A stretch of DNA of 64,000 bases from contig CAWGKA010000009.1 of assembly GCA_963823045.1 (NCBI GenBank), positions 372,001 to 436,000 on the forward strand, read 5' to 3'. Numbering within the stretch: the first letter of the stretch is position 1; each line of letters starts with the position of its first letter. Source of the DNA: JADLGL01 sp963823045 (lineage in GTDB: Bacteria; Pseudomonadota; Alphaproteobacteria; Rhizobiales; Kaistiaceae). The notes beneath the pieces were generated by a model. It ran no database searches, was not told the DNA's origin, and was given only the letters and a program-made list of their open reading frames with translations. This document shows, piece by piece, positions 8,711 through 18,318 of the stretch. The translations under genes and the position numbers were made by a program.

Positions 8711-9833
8711 ATGGTTCAACTCGTCGACACCGGCGACGCGGTGCCCTCGCCCCCGCGGGCGAGGGCGAGGGGCGTGCTCGACTGGTTCAGCCGCAGAGCC
8801 GAAGGGATCGTCATTCCGCTCGGTCGCTATTCTCGTCGGGCTGATCCTCTTCGGCATCTTCATCTTCGTCATCGGCAAGGACCCGTTCCAGCTCTACTCG
8901 CTGATGTACAAGGGCGGCTTCGGCTCGTCCTTCTCGATCAACAACGCATTGTCGCGTGCGGCACCGCTTCTGCTCGCCGCGCTCTGCGTCGCGCTGCCGG
9001 CGCGCCTCGGCCTCGTCGTCATCGGCGGTGAGGGCGCGATCGTTCTTGGTGGTCTTGCCGCCGCCGCGATCGCGCCACCACTGGCCGGTCTTCCGGGCTG
9101 GGTCGGCATTCCGTTGATGGGCATTGCCGGCGCGCTTGCGGGCGGCATCTGGATCGGCGCGGTCGGCGCGCTCCGCTACTACCGCGGCGTCAACGAGACG
9201 ATCGCCAGCCTGCTGATGGCCTACATCGCCATCGCGCTCATGAACCATCTCGTCGAGGGGCCGCTGCGCGATCCGGCGAGCCTCAACAAGCCATCGACAT
9301 TGCCGATCCCCGACGCATGGCGCGTCGGCGACATCCCGGGCATGGACGTGCAATGGGGTCTCGTCGTCGGCATCATCGGCTGCGTCGTCGCCTGGATCCT
9401 GATCGACCGGACGACCTGGGGATTCTCCGCGCGCATTGCCGGCGGCAATGTCCGCGCGGCGCAGATCCAGGGCCTGCCGGTCGGCAAGCTCATCCTCGGC
9501 TTCACTGCGCTCGGCGGCGCCTTCGCCGGCCTCGCCGGCATGTTCGAAGTCTCCGCCGTGCAGGGCAGCGCCAACGCCTCGCTCGTCGCCGGCTATGGCT
9601 ATACCGGCATCCTCATCGCCTTCCTGGCGCGGCAGAATCCGCTGGCGATCATCCCCTTCGCCATCATCCTCGGCGGCATCGAGGCGAGCAACGGCCTCAT
9701 CCAGCGGCGCATGGAACTGCCCGACGCGACGGTCGACGTCTTCGAAGGGATATTGTTCATCGTCATCCTCTTCAGCGAGACGCTCTACGGCCGCTTCAAG
9801 ATCTTCAATCCCGAGAAGCGAGGAGGCGCCTGA
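8711..9833 (+). CDS. BMP-type ABC transporter permease 1, one frameshift
   Basis: This inner-membrane permease of the branched-chain/ribose-type family (BPD_transp_2) has 373 residues after repair. The N-terminal 40 residues (MVQLVDTGDAVPSPP) are in one frame. An extra G near 8822 shifts the rest, which continues VAILVGLILFGIFIFVIGKD and then multiple hydrophobic helices. The EAA-like cytoplasmic loop region is GGNVRAAQIQGLPVGKLIL. It ends TGATG, overlapping the start of the second permease. A GC-rich palindrome lies within the 5' coding part (about 8745-8771). Confidence 0.87.
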
Positions 9834-10756
9834 TGGAATCCGATCTCGGCTGGTGGGGCGTTCCGATCGCCATCCTCGGCGGCGCGATCCGCGTCTCGAC
9901 GCCGTTCCTCTTCGTCTCCCTCGGCGAGACGATCACCGAGAAGAGCGGACGCATCAATCTCGGCCTCGAAGGCACGCTCGTCTTCGGTGCGATGATCGGA
10001 TACGCCGTCGCCTATCTGACCGGCTCGGCCTGGGTCGGCGTCATTGCCGGCGGCGCATGCGGCGCCGTGTTCGGCGCGTTCCACGGCTGGATCTGCAAAT
10101 TCCCCCGCGTCAACGACATCGCCATCGGCATCGCGCTGATGCTGTTCGGCACCGGCATCGCCTTCTTCTTCGGCAAGCCCTACATCCAGCCGGTGGCGCC
10201 CGACCTGCCGGCGATCCCGCTCGGCTGGTGGTCGAATATCCCGCAGGTCGAGGCGGCGCTCCGCATCAACGTCCTGTTCCCGATCGGACTCCTCGCCGCG
10301 ATCGGCCTGTGGTGGGCGTTCAGGAACACGCGCCTCGGCCTTATCGTCCGCACCGTCGGCGACAGCGCCGATGCCGCGCGCGCTCTCGGCTACAACGTCA
10401 ACCGCGTGCGTCTGCTCGCGACCGCGACGGGCGGCGTGCTTGCCGGCATCGCCGGGTCCTATCTGTCGCTCTACTATCCGGGCAGCTGGAACGAGGGCAT
10501 CTCATCGGGCCAGGGCCTGATGGCCGTCGCGCTCGTCATCTTCGCGCGCTGGAATCCGCTGGCCTGCGTTGCCGCGGCGCTGCTCTTCGGCGGCGCCGGC
10601 GCGCTCGGTCCGGCGCTGCAATCGGTCGGCGTCACGCACGGCTACTATCTCTTCTACGCCGCGCCCTACGTTCTGACGCTCGGCATCATGATCCTCACCT
10701 CGTCGAAGACGCGCGCGCTTTCGGGCGCGCCGGGCGAACTGTCGATCACGCGGTAG
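9833..10756 (+). CDS. BMP-type ABC transporter permease 2
   Basis: The second permease of the heterodimeric channel has 307 residues and is intact. It has about eight hydrophobic segments. The N-terminal helix is followed by GETITEKSGRINLGLEGTLV, a hallmark of this permease class, and TVGDSADAARALGYNVNRVR is the loop that contacts the ATPase. The start ATG overlaps the stop of permease 1 (TGATG), with AGGAGG 6 nt upstream, so translation is coupled. The formamidase gene follows after 10 bp. Confidence 0.92.
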   Translation: MESDLGWWGVPIAILGGAIRVSTPFLFVSLGETITEKSGRINLGLEGTLVFGAMIGYAVAYLTGSAWVGVIAGGACGAVFGAFHGWICKFPRVNDIAIGIALMLFGTGIAFFFGKPYIQPVAPDLPAIPLGWWSNIPQVEAALRINVLFPIGLLAAIGLWWAFRNTRLGLIVRTVGDSADAARALGYNVNRVRLLATATGGVLAGIAGSYLSLYYPGSWNEGISSGQGLMAVALVIFARWNPLACVAAALLFGGAGALGPALQSVGVTHGYYLFYAAPYVLTLGIMILTSSKTRALSGAPGELSITR

Positions 10757-10766
10757 GAGCAGAGCG

Positions 10767-11786
10767 ATGAACGGACTTGGCGGTCTCAACAAATCGGCGA
10801 ACGGCGTCGTCATCGGCCTCGTGCAACTGCAACTGCCGAACGTCGTCACCAAGGATGACCTTGCCGCGCAGACCGACAAGATCGTCGCCATGGTCGGCAA
10901 GGCGCGCCGCAATCTCGGCACGATGGATCTCGTCGTCTTCCCGGAATACTCGCTGCACGGCCTCTCGATGGACACCAATCCCGAGATCATGTGCACGCTC
11001 GACGGCCCCGAGGTCGCGGCGTTCAAGCGAGCCTGCGCCGACAATCGCATCTGGGGCTGCTTCTCCATCATGGAGCTCAACCCCGGCGGCATGCCCTACA
11101 ATTCCGGCATCGTCATCGACGATACCGGCGAGCTGCGCCTCTATTACCGCAAGCTCCATCCCTGGGTGCCGGTCGAACCATGGGAGCCGGGCGACATCGG
11201 CATTCCGGTGATCGACGGGCCGAAGGGCTGCAAGCTCGCGCTCATCATCTGCCATGACGGCATGTTCCCGGAGATGGCGCGCGAGTGCGCCTATAAGGGC
11301 GCCGAGATCATGCTGCGCACCGCCGGCTACACCGCGCCGATCCGCGAATCGTGGCGCTTCACCAATCAGGCGAACGCCTTCTCCAATCTCATGGTCACCG
11401 CCAATGTCTGCATGTGCGGGTCGGACGGCACGTTCGATTCCATGGGCGAGGGGATGATCTGCAATTTCGACGGCTCGATCATCGCGCATGGCACGACCGG
11501 CCGCGTGGACGAGATCATCACCGCCGAGGTGCGTCCCGATCTCGTGCGCGAAGCGCGGCGCGGCTGGGGCGTCGAGAACAACATCTATCAGCTCGGCCAT
11601 CGCGGCTATGTCGCCGTTGCCGGCGGCGCCGGCGACTGCCCGTACACCTTCATGCAGGACCTCGTCGCAGAGCACTATCGGCTGCCCTGGGAAGACGAAG
11701 TCAAAGTCACCGACGGGACGGGCGAGGGTTTCGCCAAGCCGACCCGCCGCTACAAGGAATCGGAAACCGCGGAGGCAGCGGAATGA
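10767..11786 (+). CDS. amiF: Formamidase AmiF (nitrilase superfamily)
   Basis: AmiF hydrolyses formamide to formate and ammonia in the cytoplasm (EC 3.5.1.49). The 339 residues align along their whole length with Helicobacter AmiF. The nitrilase catalytic triad is visible as Glu60 (VVFPEYS), Lys129 (LYYRKLHPW) and Cys162 (LALIICHDGMFPE). Other matches are PVEPWEPGDIG, EGMICNFDG and GWGVENNIYQLGHRGYV. AGGAG lies 7 nt before the ATG, and its stop overlaps the biuH start (ATGA). Its place inside a biuret operon is unusual. It may use an amide released by, or imported with, the other substrates; a side activity on short amides is possible. Confidence 0.93.
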   Translation: MNGLGGLNKSANGVVIGLVQLQLPNVVTKDDLAAQTDKIVAMVGKARRNLGTMDLVVFPEYSLHGLSMDTNPEIMCTLDGPEVAAFKRACADNRIWGCFSIMELNPGGMPYNSGIVIDDTGELRLYYRKLHPWVPVEPWEPGDIGIPVIDGPKGCKLALIICHDGMFPEMARECAYKGAEIMLRTAGYTAPIRESWRFTNQANAFSNLMVTANVCMCGSDGTFDSMGEGMICNFDGSIIAHGTTGRVDEIITAEVRPDLVREARRGWGVENNIYQLGHRGYVAVAGGAGDCPYTFMQDLVAEHYRLPWEDEVKVTDGTGEGFAKPTRRYKESETAEAAE

Positions 11787-12499
11787 ACATCGCCACAATG
11801 GACACCGAAGCCGCCGGCACATTCGTCGAGGCCGATCCCTATCCCTGGCCCTACAATGGCGACCTCCGCCCTCAGAACACCGCGCTCATCATCATCGACA
11901 TGCAGACCGACTTTTGCGGCAAGGGCGGCTATGTCGATTCGATGGGCTACGATCTGTCGCTGACGCAGGCGCCGATCGAGCCGATCAAGCGCGTCCTCGC
12001 GGCGATGCGCGAAGGCGGCTACCACATCTTCCATACGCGCGAGGGACACCGGCCGGATCTTTCCGACCTGCCGGCGAACAAGCGCTGGCGCTCGCGGCGC
12101 ATCAACGCCGGCATCGGCGATCCGAGCCCGGCCGGCAACGGTCTCATCCTCGTGCGCGGCGAGCCGGGCTGGGAGATCATTCCCGAGCTCGCGCCGCATC
12201 AGGGCGAGACGATCATCGACAAGCCGGGCAAGGGTTCGTTCTGCGCCACCGACCTCGAGATGATCCTCCGCCTCAAGGGCATCGACAACATCATCCTCAC
12301 CGGCATCACCACCGATGTCTGCGTGCACACGACGATGCGCGAGGCGAATGACCGCGGCTTCGAATGCGTGCTGCTCGAAGATTGCTGCGGCGCCACCGAC
12401 TACAACAATCACCTCGCGGCGCTGTCGATGGTGAAGATGCAGGGCGGCGTGTTCGGCGCGGTGTCGAACTCCGAAGCGCTTCTCAAGGTTCTGCCATGA
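11783..12499 (+). CDS. biuH: Biuret amidohydrolase BiuH (isochorismatase-like cysteine hydrolase)
   Basis: BiuH hydrolyses biuret to allophanate and ammonia (EC 3.5.1.84). The 238 residues are close throughout to the structurally studied Rhizobium leguminosarum enzyme, including the N-terminal DPYPWPYNGDLRP. The Asp-Lys-Cys triad is Asp39 (IIIDMQTDF), Lys147 (IIDKPGKGSF) and Cys180 (TGITTDVCVHTTMREAND). The substrate-binding region near the C-terminus reads VKMQGGVFGAVSNS, as in that enzyme. It overlaps amiF and the ATPase gene by 4 bp each (ATGA), so it is coupled to both. The product allophanate is the substrate of AtzF further down. Confidence 0.93.
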   Translation: MNIATMDTEAAGTFVEADPYPWPYNGDLRPQNTALIIIDMQTDFCGKGGYVDSMGYDLSLTQAPIEPIKRVLAAMREGGYHIFHTREGHRPDLSDLPANKRWRSRRINAGIGDPSPAGNGLILVRGEPGWEIIPELAPHQGETIIDKPGKGSFCATDLEMILRLKGIDNIILTGITTDVCVHTTMREANDRGFECVLLEDCCGATDYNNHLAALSMVKMQGGVFGAVSNSEALLKVLP

Positions 12500-14071
12500 G
12501 CGTGGCCGAAGCGATCACCCCGGAAGAGCCGGTCGAGGCCGTCGCATCCGGTCGCCCCGACCGCGCCATTTCGGTCGAGACGATCAACATGACGAAACGC
12601 TTCGGCGCCTTTACCGCGCTCGACAGCGTCTCGATCAAGATTCCAGCCGGCAGCGTTCATGCGCTGCTCGGCGAAAACGGCGCCGGCAAGTCGACGCTGG
12701 TGAAATGCATGATGGGCTTCTACGAGCCGACCGAGGGCGAGCTGATGGTCGAGGACCGGCAGGTCTCGATCTCGACGCCGCGCCACGCGCATGAGCTCGG
12801 TCTCGGCATGGTCTATCAGCATTTCACGCTGATCCCGTCGCTGACGGCGATGGAGAATCTCGTCATCTCGCGGCCGGACGTGCCGGGCGTCATCAACTGG
12901 CGCGGCGAACGGCAGCGGCTTGAAGAGTTCCTGTCGCGCATGCCGTTCCGCATTCCGCTCGACCGCCCCATTGCCGAACTCGCCGCGGGTCAGAAGCAGA
13001 AGCTCGAAATCCTCAAGCAGCTCTATCTCGAAAGCCGCTTCCTCATTCTCGACGAGCCGACTTCGGTGCTGACGCCGGGCGAGGCGGAGGAAGTGCTCGG
13101 CCTGCTCAAGGGCATGGCCGAGAAGGGCGAGCTGACGATCCTGATGATCACGCACAAATTCCGCGAGGTCGAAGCCTTCGCCGAAGCGGTCAGCGTGCTT
13201 CGCCGCGGCAAGCTCACCGGCTCGGGCAAGACGAGCGAGCTGACGCGCAAGGACATGGCGGCGATGATGATCGGCGACAAGACGATCGCCGCCGTCGCCA
13301 AGCGCGAAGGCGAGCCGGACAAGACGAAGCCGGTGCTGAAGCTGGAGGGCCTCGCCGTCGACGATCTGTCGGGTTTGAAGTCGATCGATGTCGGCGAACT
13401 CATCGTCCATTCGCGCGAGATCGTCGGCATTGCCGGCGTTTCCGGCAACGGCCAGAAGGAACTCGCCGAAGCACTCGGCGGCCAGCTCGTTCCGAAGGCC
13501 GGTACGGTCGATGTTGAGGGCGCGACCTATTCCGGCAAGCGCGACGAGTCGCGCTCGCACAAGGTCCGCTTCATCCCGGAGGAGCCGCTGCGCAACGCCT
13601 GCGCGCCACGCATGTCGGTGACCGAGAATATGGCGTTCCGCACCTTCGACGAGAAGGACGAGGGCAGAGTGGTGTGGCTGCGCCCGCGGCGCATGCGCAA
13701 CTATGCGCGGAAGCTCGTCGACCTTTTCGGCGTGAAGACGGCGTCGATCGCGGCGCCGATCTCGACGCTTTCCGGCGGCAATGTGCAGCGCGCGGTACTG
13801 GCGCGAGAACTGACCGGCGAGGTCGATCTCCTCATCGTCACCAATCCCTGCTTCGGTCTCGACTTTGCGGCGGTCGCCGATATCCGCTCGCAGATCGTTG
13901 CGGCGCGCAATGGCGGTGCGGCCGTGCTTCTCATCTCCGAGGATCTCGACGAAATCCTCGAACTCTCGGACCGCATCCTGGTGATGTCGGAAGGCAAGAT
14001 CGTCTACGAGACACCGCGCGCCGAAGCCGACGTCGTCGTCAATCGGTCAACACATGGCGGGACATCACTAG
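12496..14071 (+). CDS. BMP-type ABC transporter ATP-binding protein (two ATPase domains), one frameshift
   Basis: This fused two-domain ATPase energises the BMP importer; 524 residues after repair. Domain 1 has Walker A GENGAGKST, then LAAGQKQKLEILK as its signature region and LILDEPTSVL as Walker B. Domain 2 has lost a standard Walker A (GVSGNGQKEL) but keeps LSGGNVQRAVLAREL, the usual asymmetry in this family. One extra A near 14042 hides the true end. Removing it gives VVVIGQHMAGHH and a stop at 14069-14071, the normal BMP-ATPase C-terminus, 2 bp before the next start. Without this repair the frame runs falsely into the following hydrolase. Confidence 0.9.
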
Positions 14072-14073
14072 CG

Positions 14074-14740
14074 ATGGCGGAAATCGACGCGGAACCCTTC
14101 ACCTTCAATTTCGATCCGGCGGCGACGGCGCTGATCGTCATCGACATGCAGCGGGACTTCATCGAGCCGGGCGGCTTCGGCGAAAGCCTCGGCAATGATG
14201 TCTCCCGCCTCGAAGCGATCGTGCCGACGGTGGCGAAGCTGATCGCCGGCTTCCGCGAAGCCGGGCCTGCCGGTGATCCATACGATGGAGTGTCATCGGC
14301 CCGACCTCTCGGACTGTCCGCCGTCGAAGCGCGAGCGGGGCAACCCCTCCCGGCGCATCGGCGATCCAGGCCCGATGGGGCGCCTCCTCATCTCCGGGGA
14401 ACCCGGAACCGAGATCATTTCCGAACTCGCGCCGATCCCCTCGGAGATCGTCATCGAGAAACCGGGGAAGGGCGCCTTCTACCGCACCGATCTCACCGAC
14501 ATTTTGCAGGATCGCGGCATCAAGCATCTCGTCTTCGCCGGGGTCACCACGGAGGTGTGCGTGCAGACGACGATGCGCGAGGCGAATGATCGGGGCTATG
14601 ACACGCTCCTGGCGGAAGACGCGACGGAGAGCTACTTCCCCGAGTTCAAGGCGGCAACGCTGGCGATGATCAGAGCGCAGGGCGCCATCGTCGGCTGGAC
14701 GGCGGCCACCGACAAAATCGTCGAGGCGCTTCGTGACTGA
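14074..14740 (+). CDS. Second isochorismatase-like cysteine hydrolase (BiuH/TrtA-like), one frameshift
   Basis: This is a paralogue of the upstream biuH, 221 residues after repair. The triad is present in DMQRDF (Asp), IEKPGKGAF (Lys) and GVTTEVCVQTTMREAND (Cys). One extra C near 14268 (GGGCCTG for GGGCTG) breaks the frame; repaired it reads EAGLPVIHTMECHRPDLSD. It differs from BiuH at the C-terminal substrate-binding part (AQGAIVGWTA in place of MQGGVFGAVS), so its substrate probably differs. The triuret hydrolase TrtA belongs to the same family and feeds BiuH, so a triuret-type substrate is the best guess. It begins 2 bp after the ATPase stop. Confidence 0.85.
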
Positions 14741-15080
14741 TCCCCGCGCCATTGCCGATCTGTTGCAGGATGGCTGGCGGACCGCGCCGTTCGAGCCGTT
14801 CCGCGAGGGCGTTGAGATATGCCGCATCGGTGGCGATGCCGACGGCGCAAGTGTGGCCCTCCTCCGCTACCAGCCGGGTGCGTCGGTGCCGATGCACGAG
14901 CACACCGGCCTGGAGACAGTCCTCGTCCTCGATGGATCGCAATCCGACGAGCGCGGGCGCTATCACAGCGGGACGATTTCCATCAATCCGGCCGGCTCCC
15001 GGCATTCGGTCTGGTCGGAGGAGGGCTGCGTCGTTCTCATTCACTGGGAGAGCCCGGTCCGAATTCTCGATCAGCCATAG
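14733..15080 (+). CDS. Cupin domain protein (ChrR-like)
   Basis: This 115-residue single-domain cupin starts with GTG, overlapping the preceding gene by 8 bp. The metal-binding motif is YQPGASVPMHEHTGLETVLVL (His-Glu-His) at about residues 48-68, and the second conserved His is in NPAGSRHSVWSEEGC. It resembles ChrR-type anti-sigma cupins but lacks their zinc N-terminal domain. Its place between two amide hydrolases suggests metabolite binding or a small lyase/isomerase step in the same pathway, but no reaction can be assigned. Confidence 0.8.
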   Translation: MTDPRAIADLLQDGWRTAPFEPFREGVEICRIGGDADGASVALLRYQPGASVPMHEHTGLETVLVLDGSQSDERGRYHSGTISINPAGSRHSVWSEEGCVVLIHWESPVRILDQP

Positions 15081-15092
15081 GACGTCGGGTTG

Positions 15093-16912
15093 ATGAGCGA
15101 AGTGACGGACCTCGTTTTCACCATTTCGGAACTGCACGCCGCTTATGCGGGCGGCCTCGGCCCACGAGATGTGGTCGCCGAGGTGTTCCGCAGGCATGTC
15201 GCGGCGAACGATCCGGGCATCTTCATCTCGATAGCTGACGAAACGGCGCTTGCAGCGGAGGCCGACAGGCTCGGCGCGTTCGATCTGGCACGGCCGCTAT
15301 GGGGTGTCCCGGTTGCGGTGAAGGACAACATAGACGTCGCCGGCATGGCGACGACGGCGGCCTGTCCAGCCTTCGCCTATGTCGCCGAGGAAGACGCCGA
15401 AGCGGTGTCGCGGCTGCGCGCCGCGGGTGCGCTGATCGTCGGCAAGACGAATCTCGATCAGTTCGCCACCGGCCTCGTCGGCGTGCGCACGCCCTATCCG
15501 GTGCCGGTCAATCCGATCGCCGCCGATCTCGTGCCGGGCGGTTCATCATCCGGATCGGCGGTTGCCGTTGCGCGCGGTATCGTCGCCGCTGCGCTGGGCA
15601 CCGACACGGCGGGCTCGGGCCGCGTGCCCGCGGCGCTCAACAACATCGTCGGCCTCAAGCCCAGCGGCGGGCTGGTGTCGACGCGCGGCGCCGTGCCCGC
15701 CTGCCAGAGCCTCGATTGCGTCTCCGTGTTTGCGATGACGGTGGGCGATGCCTGGACCGTTCTTGCAGCCATGGCCGGCCATGATCCCGGCGACCCCTAT
15801 TCGCGCGATCTCCCCACGCCTCGTTTGCAGACGCCGCCGCCGACGTTCCGCGTCGGCGTGCCCCGCATGAGGGATCGCAGCCTCGGCCGACAGGAAGATG
15901 TGCATGCGTTCCAGCTGGCGATGGCGACGCTCGCCGACACCGGTGCGGAACTCACCTCGATCGACTTCACCGACTTCTTCGCCGTTGCGTCGCTGCTCTA
16001 TAGCGGGCCATGGCTGGCGGAACGCTACGCCGCCGTCGGCGCCTTCATCGACACGAATCCCGATGCCATCCTGCCGGTCACGCGCGAGATCATTTCGCGC
16101 GGCGCGGAGATCACCGGCGCCGAGACGTTCGACGGCCTGCATCGGCTGAAGGAACTGGCCGCGAAGATCGAGCCGATCTGGTCCGAAGTCGATGTGCTGT
16201 GCGTGCCGTCGATCCCGCGGCCCTGCACGCTCGGCGATATCGCCGCCGATCCGATCGGCCGGAACGCCGAACTGGGCACCTACACGAATTTCGTCAATCT
16301 GCTCGGCCTGTCGGCGCTTGCCGTGCCGGCGCAGTGGCGTGGCAGCAATCGTCCGGCCGGTGTCACGCTGATCGGCCGCGACGGTGCGGATGGTCTGCTC
16401 GCTGCGATCGGCGATCGCGTGCATGCCGCGGCGGCGCGCACTCTCGGGGCCACGCGATTGGCCGGTGCCGCACGGCGCGCTGCCGGAGCGAGCCGATCGG
16501 AGACGGTATCGCCGTGGCTGTCTTCGGCGCGCATCTGTCCGGTCTGGCGCTCAACTATGAACTGCTGCGCGAAGGCGGCACGTTCCTGAAGGCGATCCGA
16601 ACGGCGCCGGACTACCGGCTCCACGCACTTGCAGGCAAGACCGAACGGCCGGGGATGGTCCGCGTCGAGGCGGGCAAGGGCATCAAGGTCGATGGCGAAG
16701 TCTGGCTGTTGCCGCCGGCGGGGTTCGGGCGCTTCGTCGCCGGCATCGCGCCGCCGCTGGCGATCGGCTCGGTCCGTCTCGATGACGGTGCGGTGGTGAA
16801 AGGCTTTCTCGCCGAGAACGAGGGCGTACGCGGCGCGCCGGATATCAGCCATTATGGTGGCTGGCGGCCTTACCTACGCTCGCGGGCTGAAGAGAGCGTT
16901 CCGGCGAAATAG
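15093..16912 (+). CDS. atzF: Allophanate hydrolase AtzF (amidase signature family), two frameshifts
   Basis: AtzF hydrolyses allophanate, releasing ammonia and CO2 (EC 3.5.1.54). Repaired length is 605 residues, equal to Pseudomonas sp. ADP AtzF. The amidase Ser-cisSer-Lys triad is Lys77 (VPVAVKDNIDVAG), Ser151 (PGGSSSGSA) and Ser175 (GTDTAGSGRVPA), a constant 14-residue offset from AtzF Lys91/Ser165/Ser189. The C-terminal domain of full-length AtzF is present (VFGAHLSGLALNYELLREGG, HYGGWRPYL). Two single extra C bases, near 16456 and 16503, break the frame; repaired it reads LGATDWPVPHGALPERADG. The start is ATG 15093, although TTG 15090 is in frame. The 3' end overlaps the convergent gntR gene by 68 bp. 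Confidence 0.92.
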
Positions 16913-17588
16913 CTTCCCGCCGCTCGTGGCCGGGGATTGACTGCGTTACGCTTTCCACCGCGGTGCGAACGACAAGGATATGCCGGCGCATCTGCGCGGC
17001 GGCGCGTTCGCCGTCGCCCTGCAGGATCGCCTGCACAACCTCGCCATGCTCGAAATGAGATTTGGTAATGCGTCCGACGGTCTCGAACTGGGCGTGGCGG
17101 AACGGCACGAGGCGTGAGCGCACCGACAGCGTCAGTTCGGTCAGGAACGCGTTGTGCGCGCCGGCATAGATCGCCTCATGGAACTCGTCGTTTGCTTCGA
17201 CATAGCGATCGCGGTCGCCGGCCGAGACGATGGCCCCTGTTGAGATGTGCGATGCCTCCAGATCGCGCCGTTCGCGCGGCGACATCGCCGCCGAGGCAAG
17301 ACGAGCGCAAAGCAACTCCAACTCGGCCATGACGACGAACATCTCGTCGATGCGCTCTTCGGAAATATTGGCGGCGACGGCGCCGCGATGCGGCCGCGCC
17401 TCGGCAAGGCCGATCGCCTCGAGCTGACGGATCGCCTCGCGAACCGGCGTTCGAGACACGCCAAAGGCCTGCGCCAGGCGTGTCTCGTCGAGCGCCTCGC
17501 CCGGCCTGATGCGGCCGTGGACGATGTCATCGGCAAGGGCGGCCTGAATGGCGTGCGCTCTGGTGGCTCGAAGCTTTGGACTGTACAT
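16845..17588 (-). CDS. GntR family regulator, FCD (FadR-type) domain
   Basis: This 247-residue transcription factor is read from MYSPKL at 17588; a longer in-frame start at 17708 is not needed by the family. The winged helix-turn-helix (about 10-75) contains GEALDETRLAQAFGVSRTPVREAIRQLE. The FCD ligand-binding domain (about 90-220) follows, with the metal-binding pattern DEFHEAI ... HFEHGEVVQAI ... RRHI. It converges on atzF and overlaps its 3' end by 68 bp. It is the only regulator near the amiF/biuH/atzF operon and is the probable substrate-responsive repressor. Its tail after SIPGHE could be altered by a nearby base error. Confidence 0.88.
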   Translation of the reverse strand: MYSPKLRATRAHAIQAALADDIVHGRIRPGEALDETRLAQAFGVSRTPVREAIRQLEAIGLAEARPHRGAVAANISEERIDEMFVVMAELELLCARLASAAMSPRERRDLEASHISTGAIVSAGDRDRYVEANDEFHEAIYAGAHNAFLTELTLSVRSRLVPFRHAQFETVGRITKSHFEHGEVVQAILQGDGERAAAQMRRHILVVRTAVESVTQSIPGHERREAISPERSLQPASVGKAASHHNG

Positions 17589-17785
17589 CGCTTTGACGAC
17601 GGTGAATTCCGAACCACCGATCATCGCCAGCACAACGGGCAAGGCCGCCCGCGACTGCCCGGATGGGGTGGGTCGCTGCCTAGGCAAATAGCACCGTTTG
17701 GCCCGCATTCACAACGACTTCGGCCGTGACATCACCGTTCGTCGGGCTGCGACGCCAGGACCAGAGATCGCCGCCCTCGCGGGAG

Positions 17786-18202
17786 CTAGAGCGCCCGCAT
17801 GCGATTGTTGCGCGGATTATTCTCAACCTCGGCAAGGCCCAGGGCAGCCATCACGGGCGGCACGTAAACGGCAAAGCGTCCGCGCAGGCCCTTCTTCAGG
17901 CCATACCAGCCGCCAACGGGATTGTCCTTCGACCTCGCCCAGGCCTCGACGGTTCCCTCTGCCGCTGGCTTCTGCTCGTCCGCTCCGCCGAGCGGCACCC
18001 AATCACCGGCCTTCTTCAGCATGGCGTGAAGATCATCGAGGCAACGCAGCTGATAGCGAAGCTCCGTCTTGCCGGCACGGACGACCAATGCCGGCGGATC
18101 CAGCGAGGGGTCGCGAAACGCTTCGAACGCCGCTCTGCCGCCGGGCGTCGACAACTGCCAGGGTGCGTCGGGCGTGCCTTCACCAGTGACTGCCGTGCTC
18201 AT
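17786..18202 (-). CDS. DUF6855 family protein
   Basis: This is a 138-residue soluble protein of unknown function found widely in Hyphomicrobiales and actinobacteria. It begins MSTAVTGEGTPDAPWQL, carries RYQLRCLDDLHAMLKKAGDW, and ends with the very conserved VGGWYGLKKGLRGRF and NNPRNNRMRAL. The start at 18202 matches that N-terminus; an upstream in-frame ATG would add 11 unrelated residues. Confidence 0.8.
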   Translation of the reverse strand: MSTAVTGEGTPDAPWQLSTPGGRAAFEAFRDPSLDPPALVVRAGKTELRYQLRCLDDLHAMLKKAGDWVPLGGADEQKPAAEGTVEAWARSKDNPVGGWYGLKKGLRGRFAVYVPPVMAALGLAEVENNPRNNRMRAL

Positions 18203-18318
18203 GGCCTGCCTCTCCGATCCGTGGGTTGCGGGCAAGACTATAGACCGGGCGCGGGCGAAAGCCGGGGTAGACCGTTACCAAGGCCTGCCGCTGATGCGAT
18301 GGCGGCCGTGCGGCGCTC

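Noticed and set aside
8741..8771. GC-rich palindrome as a terminator or REP element
   Set aside because: It lies inside the first codons of permease 1, lacks a T-run and does not separate transcription units.
10746..11822. A 358-codon minus-strand frame across amiF
   Set aside because: It is the antisense shadow of a clear formamidase gene; its product is His/Arg/Asp-rich and matches no family.
12364..14589. A 741-codon open frame joining an ABC ATPase to an isochorismatase-like hydrolase
   Set aside because: One extra A near 14042 removes the ATPase stop. Repaired, the ATPase ends in the usual QHMAGHH and the hydrolase has its own start 2 bp later, so no fusion exists.
17583..17588. TGTACA at the gntR start codon as an operator
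   Set aside because: It is six bases over the start codon itself and is too short to support a claim.
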